A stretch of DNA of 35,831 nucleotides from Hominisplanchenecus_A murintestinalis (lineage in GTDB: Bacteria > Bacillota > Clostridia > Lachnospirales > Lachnospiraceae), in NCBI RefSeq assembly GCF_943193015.1, contig NZ_CALPCM010000029.1, forward strand, positions 1 through 35,831. Reading direction: 5' to 3'. A program made the translations under genes and the position numbers. Shown here piece after piece: positions 23,002 through 31,946 of this stretch; the stretch's first letter is position 1, and every line of letters starts with the position of its first letter. Under the pieces are notes generated by a model. That model did no database searches. It worked only from the letters and a program-made list of their open reading frames with translations, and was not told where the DNA came from.

Positions 23002-25176
23002 CAGTCCCGGCGTCCGCTGGTTCAGCATCTGATTGACGGAGTAAAACATATTCAGTGAAATGTAATCCGCCAAACGGATTCCCAGTATATGAAGTCCCAG
23101 AGGCAGCGCCAACGCCGCCATCATCAAAGACACTGCCTGGGCTGTATTTTTGCGGTTGACGGATACAGCCAGGATAAGTGCGGCAGTCACGGCTGCCGCA
23201 AGGAACCGCAGCCCATACACTGTCAACAGATATGCCCACAGCGGCCCGTCCAGGAAACCGTTTGCCAGAAGCGGGATTGCAGCCGCATTTTCCAGGATTC
23301 CGGCATATCCATACACCTCTCCAATATAAATGAGCTTTGGAACATACACGATAAGGCACACCACAATGCACGCCAGCAGCCCGATTATCCCTTTTACCCA
23401 CAAAGTTCTTCTCCTTCCATAGTACTGCGTCCCTACCAGTTTCATCATTCCCTGCGAATATTCTCCCGCACAGTACGGGACCAGCAATAGAATCAGCGCT
23501 GCCACCATCATCCCCGCCTGCTGCATATCCTCTTGCTCCCCTGAACTTCCATATCCAAACAGCTCCAGATAACCTCCCTCATACACCATAGGCGTACCAT
23601 GCCGTTCTGCAAACTCTGCTCTGCTAAGAACTCTCTGGAACGCTGCTTTTGGCTCAAGCTTTCTGGAAACAAGCTGCATCACCGCATTCAGCTCCGCTTC
23701 TGATATCTTTTTCTTTTCATATTCTTTCTGCTTCTTTTCCAGAAGCTTCTCACTTTCTTTGAAATTCTTCTGTTCCTCCCACAAAAACCGCACCTTCTCC
23801 TGGTCGAGCCGCCCCGCCATACGCTCCATATACTGCTTATAATAGTATTCGTCTCCATACACCCGTGTACTTTTCTGGACATACATCCATCCCTGAAGAA
23901 CCACCAGCAGGCACAGGATTACCCATCCATGACCGGAAATCAGAAACTTATATAGCTCATGAGAAAATAAACTTACATTTGGACGCCTCTGCTTTCCTTC
24001 CCTGCGTTTCCACCCCCGTTTAATATCTGCTGCAAAATGCTTTCCGGTAAATACCCTCCAGTTCAGGAACCATAGAACTCCTCCCATACAAATAATGCTG
24101 CCCCAAAACAACCAGATAATTGGGACAGGATATCCAAAAAAATTCAGATTGAAATAAAACCGGTAAGCAGACACGACTTCCACCAAAAACTGCAGGTTCA
24201 TATAGTGTAGAATATGAATCCCCGAATACGCCCCCGCCGCATAGCACGTCATGGAAATCCCCGCTGCAAGAAATATGCCTATGTAAATCTTCATGGTATT
24301 CCTGGCTTTTATCCCCAGCAGCAATACAAGAAAGCCAAGCACCGTATATACTGCTATTTTAGAAAGAAAAAACAGCGCCAGATACTGTCCGATACTCATA
24401 TTCAGACATGAACCGTCATATCCATAAACTGCCTGAAGCGGCGCAGATAAATTGAGCGCTCCATACCGCCACACAGCTATCACCAGGTTCACTCCCCAGA
24501 ACAGCAGCGTAAGCAATATTCCACTAAACGCCCCTGCCAGAAGCTTCGCGCGAATCAGCGCCCCACGTCCGTCTGCTGTTGCGCGCAGAATCTGAAACAA
24601 CCCGTGTTCCTTCTCATAAACAACCATGGAAACCATCAGATAAAAGAGCACGCCCAGTACCAGAACATCCGTCACCGCAGATTCTGTAGCATTTAAAAAC
24701 GTATCACTGTTCACAAACGAAAGCTGTCTGCCAATCAGCGGCGCAAATGCCCGTGCCGCCGCCTGCAGATTCCGCCTGGTATATTCTGACGTATCCTGAA
24801 AAATAGAAATTTCCTGTTGTCCTGCCCGTTCCTGGATGTTCCTCAAGTATTCCGGATATCCCTTAATCTGCAAAATGCGTCTCTTCATCTCCTGTATCAA
24901 AAAATATTCCGAATCCATATTTTCTGAAAACAGCAGGCCCCGGTTCCATCCGCCCGTCTCCAACGCTTTCTCGTACCTGTCCGGAAATTCCCACAACTTT
25001 CCCCTCGGCAGCACACTCATATATGCATTTGCCTTTTTCAGCGCATCTGTTTCTATCATCTCATAAGGAACCTTTGTCGAAAGCAGGCAGACATTCAACA
25101 GCAAAGCCGCGAATATGACTCCCATACCAGGCAGGCGCAGCAGTGTTTTCTGTATTTCCCTGAAAAAACCTCTCAT
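22918..25176 (-). CDS. Double-length ABC-2-type permease with internal duplication
   Basis: This 752-residue membrane protein works with the ATPase encoded just upstream. It appears to be two ABC-2 permease halves in one chain. Half 1 has a membrane helix near 17-33, an outer helical region, then helices from about 168 to 366. Half 2 has a helix near 415-432, a long charged outer region (about 440-550) and helices to the C-terminus. Each half carries the ABC-2 cytoplasmic motif after its second helix: EKEHGLFQILRATADGR in the first and GEYSQGMMKLVGTQYYGRR in the second. ABC-2 permeases usually export or act as sensor or resistance pumps; the substrate here is unknown. The start overlaps the ATPase stop by four bases (ATGA). 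Confidence 0.85.
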   Translation of the reverse strand: MRGFFREIQKTLLRLPGMGVIFAALLLNVCLLSTKVPYEMIETDALKKANAYMSVLPRGKLWEFPDRYEKALETGGWNRGLLFSENMDSEYFLIQEMKRRILQIKGYPEYLRNIQERAGQQEISIFQDTSEYTRRNLQAAARAFAPLIGRQLSFVNSDTFLNATESAVTDVLVLGVLFYLMVSMVVYEKEHGLFQILRATADGRGALIRAKLLAGAFSGILLTLLFWGVNLVIAVWRYGALNLSAPLQAVYGYDGSCLNMSIGQYLALFFLSKIAVYTVLGFLVLLLGIKARNTMKIYIGIFLAAGISMTCYAAGAYSGIHILHYMNLQFLVEVVSAYRFYFNLNFFGYPVPIIWLFWGSIICMGGVLWFLNWRVFTGKHFAADIKRGWKRREGKQRRPNVSLFSHELYKFLISGHGWVILCLLVVLQGWMYVQKSTRVYGDEYYYKQYMERMAGRLDQEKVRFLWEEQKNFKESEKLLEKKQKEYEKKKISEAELNAVMQLVSRKLEPKAAFQRVLSRAEFAERHGTPMVYEGGYLELFGYGSSGEQEDMQQAGMMVAALILLLVPYCAGEYSQGMMKLVGTQYYGRRRTLWVKGIIGLLACIVVCLIVYVPKLIYIGEVYGYAGILENAAAIPLLANGFLDGPLWAYLLTVYGLRFLAAAVTAALILAVSVNRKNTAQAVSLMMAALALPLGLHILGIRLADYISLNMFYSVNQMLNQRTPGLLILGICMLLLLLEGAALYLAETMGREG

Positions 25177-26054
25177 GCCATCGCCCCCTTTCCATTTGCA
25201 AAATAGTAAAGATACACATCCTCTAAATCTGCCCGGACAGCGCTGCTATAGACTCCCACCAAAGGCGTCTCCGACAAAAACCTTACAATAAGCCTTCCAT
25301 CCCGCTTCACAAGATTCCGTATCAGGAGCTGATTCTCCAGGCGTTCCAGCTCCCCCTGGCTCATCTCTGCTTCAAACACTTTTCCCTCCAACATATCGCA
25401 CAGCGCTTCCGGTGTATTCACCGCCGCGATTTTCCCCGCTTTTAGCATAACCGCTTCCTTTGCGATTTGTTCTATGTCAGAAACCACATGAGTCGCAAAA
25501 ATTACAATCTTATCCATTGCAATTTCCGAGATAATATTTCGGATGCGGATACGCTCTTTCGGGTCAAGCCCCGCCGTCGGCTCGTCAAGAATCAAAATTT
25601 CAGGGTCATTCATGATTGCCTGAGCCATCAGAACGCGCTGCTTCATCCCCCCGGAAAATGCCCCTAATCTCTGATTCCGATTGTCTGCCAAATGCACCAT
25701 CTCCAGCGCCCACTCGATTTCTTTTGCTGCTTTTGCCCGGCTCATGCCTTTTAAAGACGCCATGTAAGATAGAAATCGATATGCTGTAAAATTTTCATAA
25801 AGCCCCTGCTGCTGAGGCATAAACCCAAGGATCCTGCGGAATTCCCTCCCCAGCGCTTCCGTCGTTTTCCCATCGTAACAGATTTTTCCGTAGTCCTGCC
25901 GGATATTCCCGGCAATCAGGTTCATCAAGGTACTTTTCCCGGCCCCATTTGGTCCCAGAAGCGCATACACTCCCGGTGTTAGGCTCAGGCTCACCTGATT
26001 TAAAGCCATATGCTTTCCATAGCTCTTTGTCAGATTCTGAATTTCCAAAATCAT
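25173..26054 (-). CDS. ABC transporter ATP-binding protein
   Basis: The 293-residue ATPase powers the adjacent permease. Walker A is GPNGAGKST (34-42), Q-loop residues are in MPQQQGLYE (79-87), the signature is FSGGMKQR (133-140), Walker B is ILILDEP (153-159), followed by a D-loop (AGLDP), and the switch His is in FATHVVSD. The C-terminal 70 residues resemble the accessory region of ABC-2 export ATPases. The start at 26054 has GGAGG nine bases upstream; an alternative start at 26108 adds a Cys-rich, non-family extension. It lies 68 bases after the lipoprotein gene in the same operon. Confidence 0.93.
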   Translation of the reverse strand: MILEIQNLTKSYGKHMALNQVSLSLTPGVYALLGPNGAGKSTLMNLIAGNIRQDYGKICYDGKTTEALGREFRRILGFMPQQQGLYENFTAYRFLSYMASLKGMSRAKAAKEIEWALEMVHLADNRNQRLGAFSGGMKQRVLMAQAIMNDPEILILDEPTAGLDPKERIRIRNIISEIAMDKIVIFATHVVSDIEQIAKEAVMLKAGKIAAVNTPEALCDMLEGKVFEAEMSQGELERLENQLLIRNLVKRDGRLIVRFLSETPLVGVYSSAVRADLEDVYLYYFANGKGAMA

Positions 26055-26122
26055 ATGACCGCCTCCCTTGTTTTTCTTCCCGCAAACTGCACATATGCAT
26101 CTGTACACATATCTTTCCGGCG

Positions 26123-27313
26123 TTAATTTCCCACTGAAATAAATCCGCCTTCTCCCTCTGCCAGACTCTCAAGGGCAAGAAATCCTGTGACGTATTTCTG
26201 GCTCTTTTCATCATACAGGGCTGCATACAGATAGTCTCCCGCCTGGCAGTAAGGATACAGGTTATCCAGCTTCATTGCAGAAGCAGCGATTTCCTTTCCC
26301 TGCCCAAAATCATACACAAAGCCGCCCATTTCCCCTGTCTTTTCATAAAGCGCGCAGCTTTCCATCATATGAAGATTTTTTGCATGGGCAATAAGCTCTT
26401 CCTCTCCTGTATCCAGGTCAATCTTTTTCAAGTCAGATGTGTTTTGTTCTTCGGCAGTTTTCCCCCCGGACGCCATACACCCATAGAATTTTCCGTCCGT
26501 TATGGCTGTCCCTGTACCAGGTAACAGGGACTTTCCCTGTAAAATCTTTGCCATGCTCTTTGTTTCCAGGGAATACGCATAGTACTCCTGATGAAGTTTT
26601 GCTTCTTCAAAATTCGTTCCGTCAAATTCCTTCTCAAAATAGTTGAAATCCAGGTACAGCATATCTCCCTCTGCCCCCATAATTCCAATATCACTGTTAA
26701 ATCCCTCTTTCTCCACTAACACTTCTGCTAAGCCCTCCGCCAAATCGACCCGATAAAGCTTATTCCTGCACTTGGCGCTGTTTTGCCAGCCTCCCCCTTC
26801 CATTTCCATCATTTCACTTTGTCCAACTGACACATACAGAATTTTGTCTTTTACCGCAAAATCTGTCACCATACCGCCGTCCAGCGTCTGAATCTCCCTT
26901 TGTCCTGTACGGTCCAAATCAGATTCTACAATCCGCAGCTTCGTTCCTGCCCCATCCTCCCAAAAACCTTCTTCCAGAAGATACAGCTTTCCTCCCGTCA
27001 CAAATCCTCTTGACGTCCATACATATGCATCGCACCGTTCCTCCTGCGGCATGGACTCCGACCAGCTATCATGCCTGCAATTTGGCTTATTGCATACAAG
27101 CGACTCTTTTTTCGCCTGATAATCAAAATATTTTAAAAATCCTTCATTATCTGAATAGTAAAATCCATCTCCGGTATCCACAGCCATACAAAGCGTCTGA
27201 TAAACACGGAACTCCCCGTCCGTTTTTCCGGACACATCAACTACCGAATCCTGCGCACATCCTGCAAGCAGGAACATAAATATCCCATACACGAAAACCA
27301 TTCCTTTTTTCAT
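26123..27313 (-). CDS. Lipoprotein with CX4CXH...C motif, function unknown
   Basis: The 396-residue protein has a signal peptide ending in the lipobox LLAGC (C19), so it should be a lipid-anchored outer-surface protein. The rest is beta-rich with recurring segments of the form GDGFYYSDNEG, GGKLYLLEEG, DKILYVSV and DGKFYGCM, compatible with a beta-propeller of YWTD/DUF5050-like type. A distinct motif, LVCNKPNCRHD (C74, C79, H81) followed by C94, could bind a metal or form disulfides. I do not recognise the exact family. It lies between the solute-binding-like lipoprotein (28-base gap) and the ABC ATPase and is probably part of the same surface complex. A start at 27340 is open but 27313 gives the signal peptide and has GGAGG. 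Confidence 0.78.
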   Translation of the reverse strand: MKKGMVFVYGIFMFLLAGCAQDSVVDVSGKTDGEFRVYQTLCMAVDTGDGFYYSDNEGFLKYFDYQAKKESLVCNKPNCRHDSWSESMPQEERCDAYVWTSRGFVTGGKLYLLEEGFWEDGAGTKLRIVESDLDRTGQREIQTLDGGMVTDFAVKDKILYVSVGQSEMMEMEGGGWQNSAKCRNKLYRVDLAEGLAEVLVEKEGFNSDIGIMGAEGDMLYLDFNYFEKEFDGTNFEEAKLHQEYYAYSLETKSMAKILQGKSLLPGTGTAITDGKFYGCMASGGKTAEEQNTSDLKKIDLDTGEEELIAHAKNLHMMESCALYEKTGEMGGFVYDFGQGKEIAASAMKLDNLYPYCQAGDYLYAALYDEKSQKYVTGFLALESLAEGEGGFISVGN

Positions 27314-27341
27314 CCTTTTGCCCTCCATATATTCCATCACA

Positions 27342-28934
27342 TCAACTGTTTCCAGCTCTCCATGCCTCCAGCTGGCGGTTCGCCTCCGCTGTCACTTCAT
27401 CAATCCCTGCCTGCTTCAGTTCTTCGGTAATCGAAGCAATTACCTGTTCCACATCATCTATTTCCAGATCCATAATCTTTCTTGCCGTTTCTGTCCCATC
27501 CACGCCATCAAATACCAGATTTGTTGCCACAATCTGTTCCAGCACCGGCGCCGGATCAAAGCGGAATCCATCAGGTATTTCTTTCCCGTAAGATTTATGG
27601 AAAGCTTCTGTATATTTCAGCTTATCTGCTGCCATCACTGTCGTAGAATGCGTAATCATCTGATTCGTATACTCGTATCCAAAGTAAGACTGCATGATAT
27701 TTACCTGTGGTTTCATCTGCACGATATCTCCATCTAATGTATAATCCTTCCCTTCTTTTCCATACTGAATGCTGTTTGCTATATCCGCATCCGTCATCAG
27801 GCGCACCAGAAAATCCTCTGCTTTTTCCCTGTTTTCTGTCCAGGATGCAATACATAGTTTATAATCTCCCCAGTAAGGCTGCAAAAGCGGTCTCGTCTCA
27901 TCAGGAACTACCAGTACAGATGCCCCCTTCTCCTCCTGATATCCTACAGACACATCCATAGTCGTCTCATAAGGTTCTTTTGCATAATTCATCCCGCTAT
28001 TTTGTACAAATTTCATTTTCTGCCTATTATTTTCCGGCTTCCCAAGCACTTCTACAAGACCTTTCTTGTTCCAATCCACCAGCCTTTCCAGATATTCCTT
28101 AAATTCATCTGTCTCTGTAACATTTACAAAAGTCCCTTCCCTGTTAAGCGCTACATTTTCTGTCGGTTCCAAAATCCACAGACCCAGCTCTTGCCTGACA
28201 TCCCCCGAATGGATTCCATAAGGCGCCTCCCCTGATAAATCACGGATTTTCATAAGCAGGCTCTCTTTATCAAACACGCTTCCTTTCAGTTCCTCTGCCG
28301 TGACATCATATTTTTTCATCTGCTCCTTTGAATACAGCGCCGCCCCGGTGACAGGAAGAACGGTAGATACGCCATACGTTGTCCCGTCAATCTTTGCTCT
28401 CTCCAAATCCTTTGAAGGAATCACTTCTCGCAGCTCCCCGCCTTTTTCTCCCTTTAGCAGCTCATCTAAAGGCATCAGCAATCCCTTTCCGGCACATGCA
28501 GGATAAACCAGGTGGTATCCCTTCAATTCCGGATAGTACAGCATAGCCGGCGTCAGACTGATTAAATCCGTCTGAGCTCCCGATTTTTTCAGATTTTCCA
28601 GCTCATCTGCCGTCTGCACGGCTTCCTCAGCCCCCTCGCTCTCTCCTCCAAATGCTTCTATCCTTACAGAGTAGCCCGCGCCCTTATCCCGCAGCACAGC
28701 GTTCACTTCATTTTGCCACCCGGCGCACACTTCACCTGCTTCCTCCTCCGAAAAGCCGCCGGCACACGCAATCCTCCACACCAGAGTATCTCCGTCCTGT
28801 TCTGCTGTTTTTCCCTTCCCGGATTCCCGGACAATCTCTGACATATCCTCCGCCCCTCCCCGGGGTATACTCTGACACGCCGAAAGCAACACTGCTGCTG
28901 AAATCATTGCCGCCAAAAATTTCTTCCTTTTCAT
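27342..28934 (-). CDS. Extracellular solute-binding-protein-like lipoprotein
   Basis: The 530-residue protein has a lipoprotein signal (MKRKKFLAAMISAAVLLSAC, C20), so it is predicted to be membrane-anchored outside the cell. The body resembles family 1 solute-binding proteins of the large oligosaccharide or peptide type: an N-terminal lobe (DTLVWRIACAGGFSEEEA), a motif AEDFLVRLMTDADIANS, and YGKEGKDYTLDGD, the characteristic segment of that group. Such proteins normally feed MalF/MalG-type importers, but no such permease is in this window. The start at 28934 has AGGAG and the signal peptide; a start at 29051 adds a hydrophilic extension. It is the first gene of the operon with the lipoprotein, ATPase and permease. 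The ligand is unknown. Confidence 0.88.
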   Translation of the reverse strand: MKRKKFLAAMISAAVLLSACQSIPRGGAEDMSEIVRESGKGKTAEQDGDTLVWRIACAGGFSEEEAGEVCAGWQNEVNAVLRDKGAGYSVRIEAFGGESEGAEEAVQTADELENLKKSGAQTDLISLTPAMLYYPELKGYHLVYPACAGKGLLMPLDELLKGEKGGELREVIPSKDLERAKIDGTTYGVSTVLPVTGAALYSKEQMKKYDVTAEELKGSVFDKESLLMKIRDLSGEAPYGIHSGDVRQELGLWILEPTENVALNREGTFVNVTETDEFKEYLERLVDWNKKGLVEVLGKPENNRQKMKFVQNSGMNYAKEPYETTMDVSVGYQEEKGASVLVVPDETRPLLQPYWGDYKLCIASWTENREKAEDFLVRLMTDADIANSIQYGKEGKDYTLDGDIVQMKPQVNIMQSYFGYEYTNQMITHSTTVMAADKLKYTEAFHKSYGKEIPDGFRFDPAPVLEQIVATNLVFDGVDGTETARKIMDLEIDDVEQVIASITEELKQAGIDEVTAEANRQLEAWRAGNS

Positions 28935-28988
28935 CCCAACCTCTCCTTCCTCTATGCCTCTCTGAATCGTTATGTATTCCTTGCTGAT

Positions 28989-29018
28989 ATCATATAAATC
29001 ATGTTTTAAATGTGTCTT
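28989..29018 (-). promoter_or_regulatory. Weak candidate promoter of the lipoprotein/ABC operon
   Basis: Read leftward there is AAGACA (29013-29018), an 18-base spacer and TATGAT (28989-28994). Only four of six -35 positions match TTGACA. The location, after the terminator at 29113-29148 and about 55 bases before the ATG, is suitable, and no better pair was seen in this gap. A regulator-dependent promoter is possible. Confidence 0.3.
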
Positions 29019-29112
29019 AGAGGATTCTTTATTTTTTCTTAAATTTCTCACACTTAATCAGCCTTTCCTTAGAAAACAACTTAACGGTTCCTTATTTCAC
29101 AAAAATAGCCGC

Positions 29113-29148
29113 AAAAAAGACAGATAAAAGCTTTCACTCTTATCTGCC
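29113..29148 (-). terminator. Rho-independent terminator after the GT2-GT4 fusion gene
   Basis: On the leftward transcript GGCAGATAAGAG (29148-29137) pairs with CTTTTATCTGTC (29130-29119) over 12 pairs with two G-U, around a 6-base loop. It is followed directly by six U residues (29118-29113). It begins 16 bases after the stop codon at 29164. This is a textbook terminator and separates the glycosyltransferase gene from the lipoprotein/ABC operon. Confidence 0.92.
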
Positions 29149-29163
29149 CTATGATACGCTTTT

Positions 29164-31830
29164 CTATCTTTTTATGATTTTTTTCAGAGTCTCTTTAAAC
29201 GGAATATCCGCGTCTGAAATCTTCCGTGCGATTTTGTAGGAGGTCGTTCCTTTCAGCATCTCCATAGATGCCGTAAGCCGTTTATTTTCCTCCCTCAGCA
29301 TATTCAGAGAGGCCACATTGCCTTTCCCTCTTACATGAGGATTCGCCAGCGCCAGTCCCTGGAAAATAAAGTCAAAATCTATTCCTTCATCTGTATGAAC
29401 GACAGGATGCCGCTCCAAAATTCCCCTGTAAAATTCTTCATATTCCCGGCACATTTCACCGATATGTTTTATTCGAAGTTTTTTGACGTTCTTCCGCTTC
29501 TCCTCCAGTTCCTCCGGGTGCTTCCGGATGTGATGCAGAAGTTTAAGAAGTTCTTCTGGTTTCGTATTTACGTCTACCGTCCATCCCGCTCCTGTCTCCC
29601 GGATACGCTCCCCCACCGCGCCGATATCTGCACCTACCACCGGAATGCCGCACAGCCACGCCTCAGACACAGTATAGCAAAAGGTTTCTGCCCAGGTAGG
29701 CATAATACAGATAACGTCAATTTTACTGCTTTTCAAAAGCTCAAAGATATCATCTTTTTCATATACATTGCTGAAATATGTGTACGGTCTTTCTTCAAGC
29801 CGATTTAGGCAGTCATCACCAATAGCTCCCATGATAAACCAGTTAATCTCTGCGGTCTCCTTCTGGAGAAGCTCATACACCAGGCGGCTGCCTTTTGCCG
29901 GAACCATACCGCCGATAAACGCCACGTTCATTCTGCCAGGCTCACCCTGCTCCGCCCGATAGTTTCCGCCGTACACCTTTCCGTCTGTAAAATAGCACCC
30001 CCGATGCTCCAGAACCAGCCGCAGCTTACACTTTCCTTCCGCCATATCCGGGATGGAAAATACCGTGTGGATGCCGCACCAGAGTACGCCCGGCTGCCCG
30101 GTACTGTTTACCACGTCCGGCCTTGCTTTTTTCTGTAATGGCACGGTAAACACACGCCCTGACGCATCTGCTACTTCCAGATAAAGCTTCACTTCCTTAT
30201 TGTCTGCACTGTCAAAATACGCCCAACCCGTTACATAGTTAAAGCCCCGTTTCGTACCCGGCACCTGGTCGAGATGAGTTTTCACACGCTTCGATTTCTC
30301 GATCTCTCCATGCAGTACCAGAGTGCTTTTCTCATTTTTAATGAAATCCGAACCGTGGGAAATCACAAGGGACTTCCCCATCAAAGACGGGAAAATCGCT
30401 GTAACCACACTTTTCGCACTTTCTGACGGAAAAATAATCCTCTCACACAGGTTCAGCGCCCTTTCATTCTCCCTCTGCCACTTTTCCATATACGAAATCT
30501 GCGCCGCAAAACCGCAGGTCTGGTGCAGGCAGCCCGTACAGTTCTTCTCATCCTGGTTCGGACAAAATTTTCCTTCCCCATTCAGCAGTTTCACCGTAGG
30601 ACACGCATAGTAATAGTCATGGAGTGTAGCAATTACCGGAATGCCAAGCCCTGCCGCCGTCTCATAAATATCTAACGATAAGTCCTGCGTATGATGCACA
30701 TGCACCAAATCAATAGAAAACGCCCGAAGCACTTCCCCAAACACTTTCGCCAGCGTCTCATCATAAAAAACCGGGAACTTCTCCGGCTCACCGATATGGA
30801 ATTTCAGAGAAATCTCCTCTGTTTCCGTGTATGCCGTCACCCGCAGGCAGTCCAAATCCCTGGCAGCTACAAAAACATTGTACTCCTTCCGCAGCGCCGT
30901 CATCAAATCCCTCACATGGAGCTGCGTCCCCCCGATATTATTAAATGCATCCGTCTGAAAGTCCAGATGCAGAAGATAAAGAATATTTTTATGTCCATTA
31001 AACAGCTTCCGGTACATTTCGATATTGTCGCGAATCTCCTGATCAGGATTCTCCATACAATAAAGATGGTTTTTCCTCATCTGCATCGGATAGCGCTTCT
31101 CTAAAATCTGATTATGCGCGTCACACAGCGCCTGCTTCTCCGCCGTATCAAAAGAAGCCGTGCCCTTGTGATAGATAAAGGTATCATCGCACATCACATG
31201 GCGGTAACCCATCTGCTCACAGCGGTTGCAGAAATCATTTTCCTCCCCGTAGCCCCGTCCGAACGTTTCCGCATCAAACAGCCCCACTTCCTCAATCACC
31301 TGCCGCTTGATATACATACAGAAGCCCACTGCCACCGTAATCCTCGGATAACGGTGCAGGCTGCACCGCTCAATCAGCGCCGCATACTCATCAACCGTCA
31401 CATTTTCCGGCACCGGGTTGTCCCGGCAGAACACAGGCACGGAACAGAGCGTCGCACTATTCGAGAGCGGCGTTACGGTAGCGTTCCGCCTGGACAGGTA
31501 GGCGCATGCCTGAATCTTCTCCACCCAGCCTTTCGTAACGATGGTATCCGCATTCAGCAGAATCACATCCCTGTCGGAATACAGCATTCCCTTATTTACA
31601 TTTGCAGAAAACCCCTGGTTCTTCTCGTTATGCAGCACTATCACATGTTCCCCCGCCTGTGCGTCCAGCCAGGGACGGATGCGCTCGTCCGGACTGCAGT
31701 CGTTAATCAGGAGAACTCTGTGCTTTCCCAAATCCGTATGTCTGCGAATGCTGTCCATACATAGCTGTATATCCTCATAGCCATTGTACACCGGGATCAC
31801 GATGTCAATGGCGCCTTTGTTCTTGTTCAT
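29164..31830 (-). CDS. GT2-GT4 fusion glycosyltransferase with inserted beta domain
   Basis: The 888-residue protein joins a GT2 GT-A domain (1-260; IDIVIPVYNG, NAD at 93-95, YGEENDF at 194-200) to a GT4 GT-B domain. The GT-B N-lobe (about 282-500) contains GGTQLHVRDL, HDYYYACP and a four-cysteine patch C423/C431/C434/C439. The C-lobe (about 633-800) contains the acidic EX7E-like segment WAETFCYTVSEAWLCGIPVVG. Between the lobes is an insertion of about 110 residues (515-625; RGFNYVTGWAYFD, CKLRLVLEHRG) that looks like a beta-sandwich. The C-terminus has a short coiled segment ending in TTSYKIARKI, a motif seen at the ends of wall-rhamnan glycosyltransferases. Start at 31830 has GGAGG; 31899 is less likely. 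It has its own promoter and terminator. Confidence 0.9.
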   Translation of the reverse strand: MNKNKGAIDIVIPVYNGYEDIQLCMDSIRRHTDLGKHRVLLINDCSPDERIRPWLDAQAGEHVIVLHNEKNQGFSANVNKGMLYSDRDVILLNADTIVTKGWVEKIQACAYLSRRNATVTPLSNSATLCSVPVFCRDNPVPENVTVDEYAALIERCSLHRYPRITVAVGFCMYIKRQVIEEVGLFDAETFGRGYGEENDFCNRCEQMGYRHVMCDDTFIYHKGTASFDTAEKQALCDAHNQILEKRYPMQMRKNHLYCMENPDQEIRDNIEMYRKLFNGHKNILYLLHLDFQTDAFNNIGGTQLHVRDLMTALRKEYNVFVAARDLDCLRVTAYTETEEISLKFHIGEPEKFPVFYDETLAKVFGEVLRAFSIDLVHVHHTQDLSLDIYETAAGLGIPVIATLHDYYYACPTVKLLNGEGKFCPNQDEKNCTGCLHQTCGFAAQISYMEKWQRENERALNLCERIIFPSESAKSVVTAIFPSLMGKSLVISHGSDFIKNEKSTLVLHGEIEKSKRVKTHLDQVPGTKRGFNYVTGWAYFDSADNKEVKLYLEVADASGRVFTVPLQKKARPDVVNSTGQPGVLWCGIHTVFSIPDMAEGKCKLRLVLEHRGCYFTDGKVYGGNYRAEQGEPGRMNVAFIGGMVPAKGSRLVYELLQKETAEINWFIMGAIGDDCLNRLEERPYTYFSNVYEKDDIFELLKSSKIDVICIMPTWAETFCYTVSEAWLCGIPVVGADIGAVGERIRETGAGWTVDVNTKPEELLKLLHHIRKHPEELEEKRKNVKKLRIKHIGEMCREYEEFYRGILERHPVVHTDEGIDFDFIFQGLALANPHVRGKGNVASLNMLREENKRLTASMEMLKGTTSYKIARKISDADIPFKETLKKIIKR

Positions 31831-31878
31831 GTGCACCTCCCTGCTATCACAATCACCTCTCCTGTCATTATATTGCCC

Positions 31879-31907
31879 ATTATACCGTTTCTCTGGCATA
31901 ATATCAA
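31879..31907 (-). promoter_or_regulatory. Promoter of the GT2-GT4 fusion gene
   Basis: Read leftward there is TTGATA (31902-31907), a 17-base spacer and a perfect TATAAT (31879-31884). Transcription should begin near 31872, about 42 bases before the ATG at 31830. It lies between the regulator gene stop (31947) and the glycosyltransferase, so the latter can be expressed alone. Confidence 0.8.
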
Positions 31908-31946
31908 GAATTATCCCCCCATTTCCGTCGCAAGCGTGGCATTTGT

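Noticed and set aside
27342..28934. SBP gene as part of a standard carbohydrate importer
   Set aside because: No MalF/MalG-type permease exists in the window, and the linked transporter is ABC-2 type; an importer encoded elsewhere cannot be excluded.
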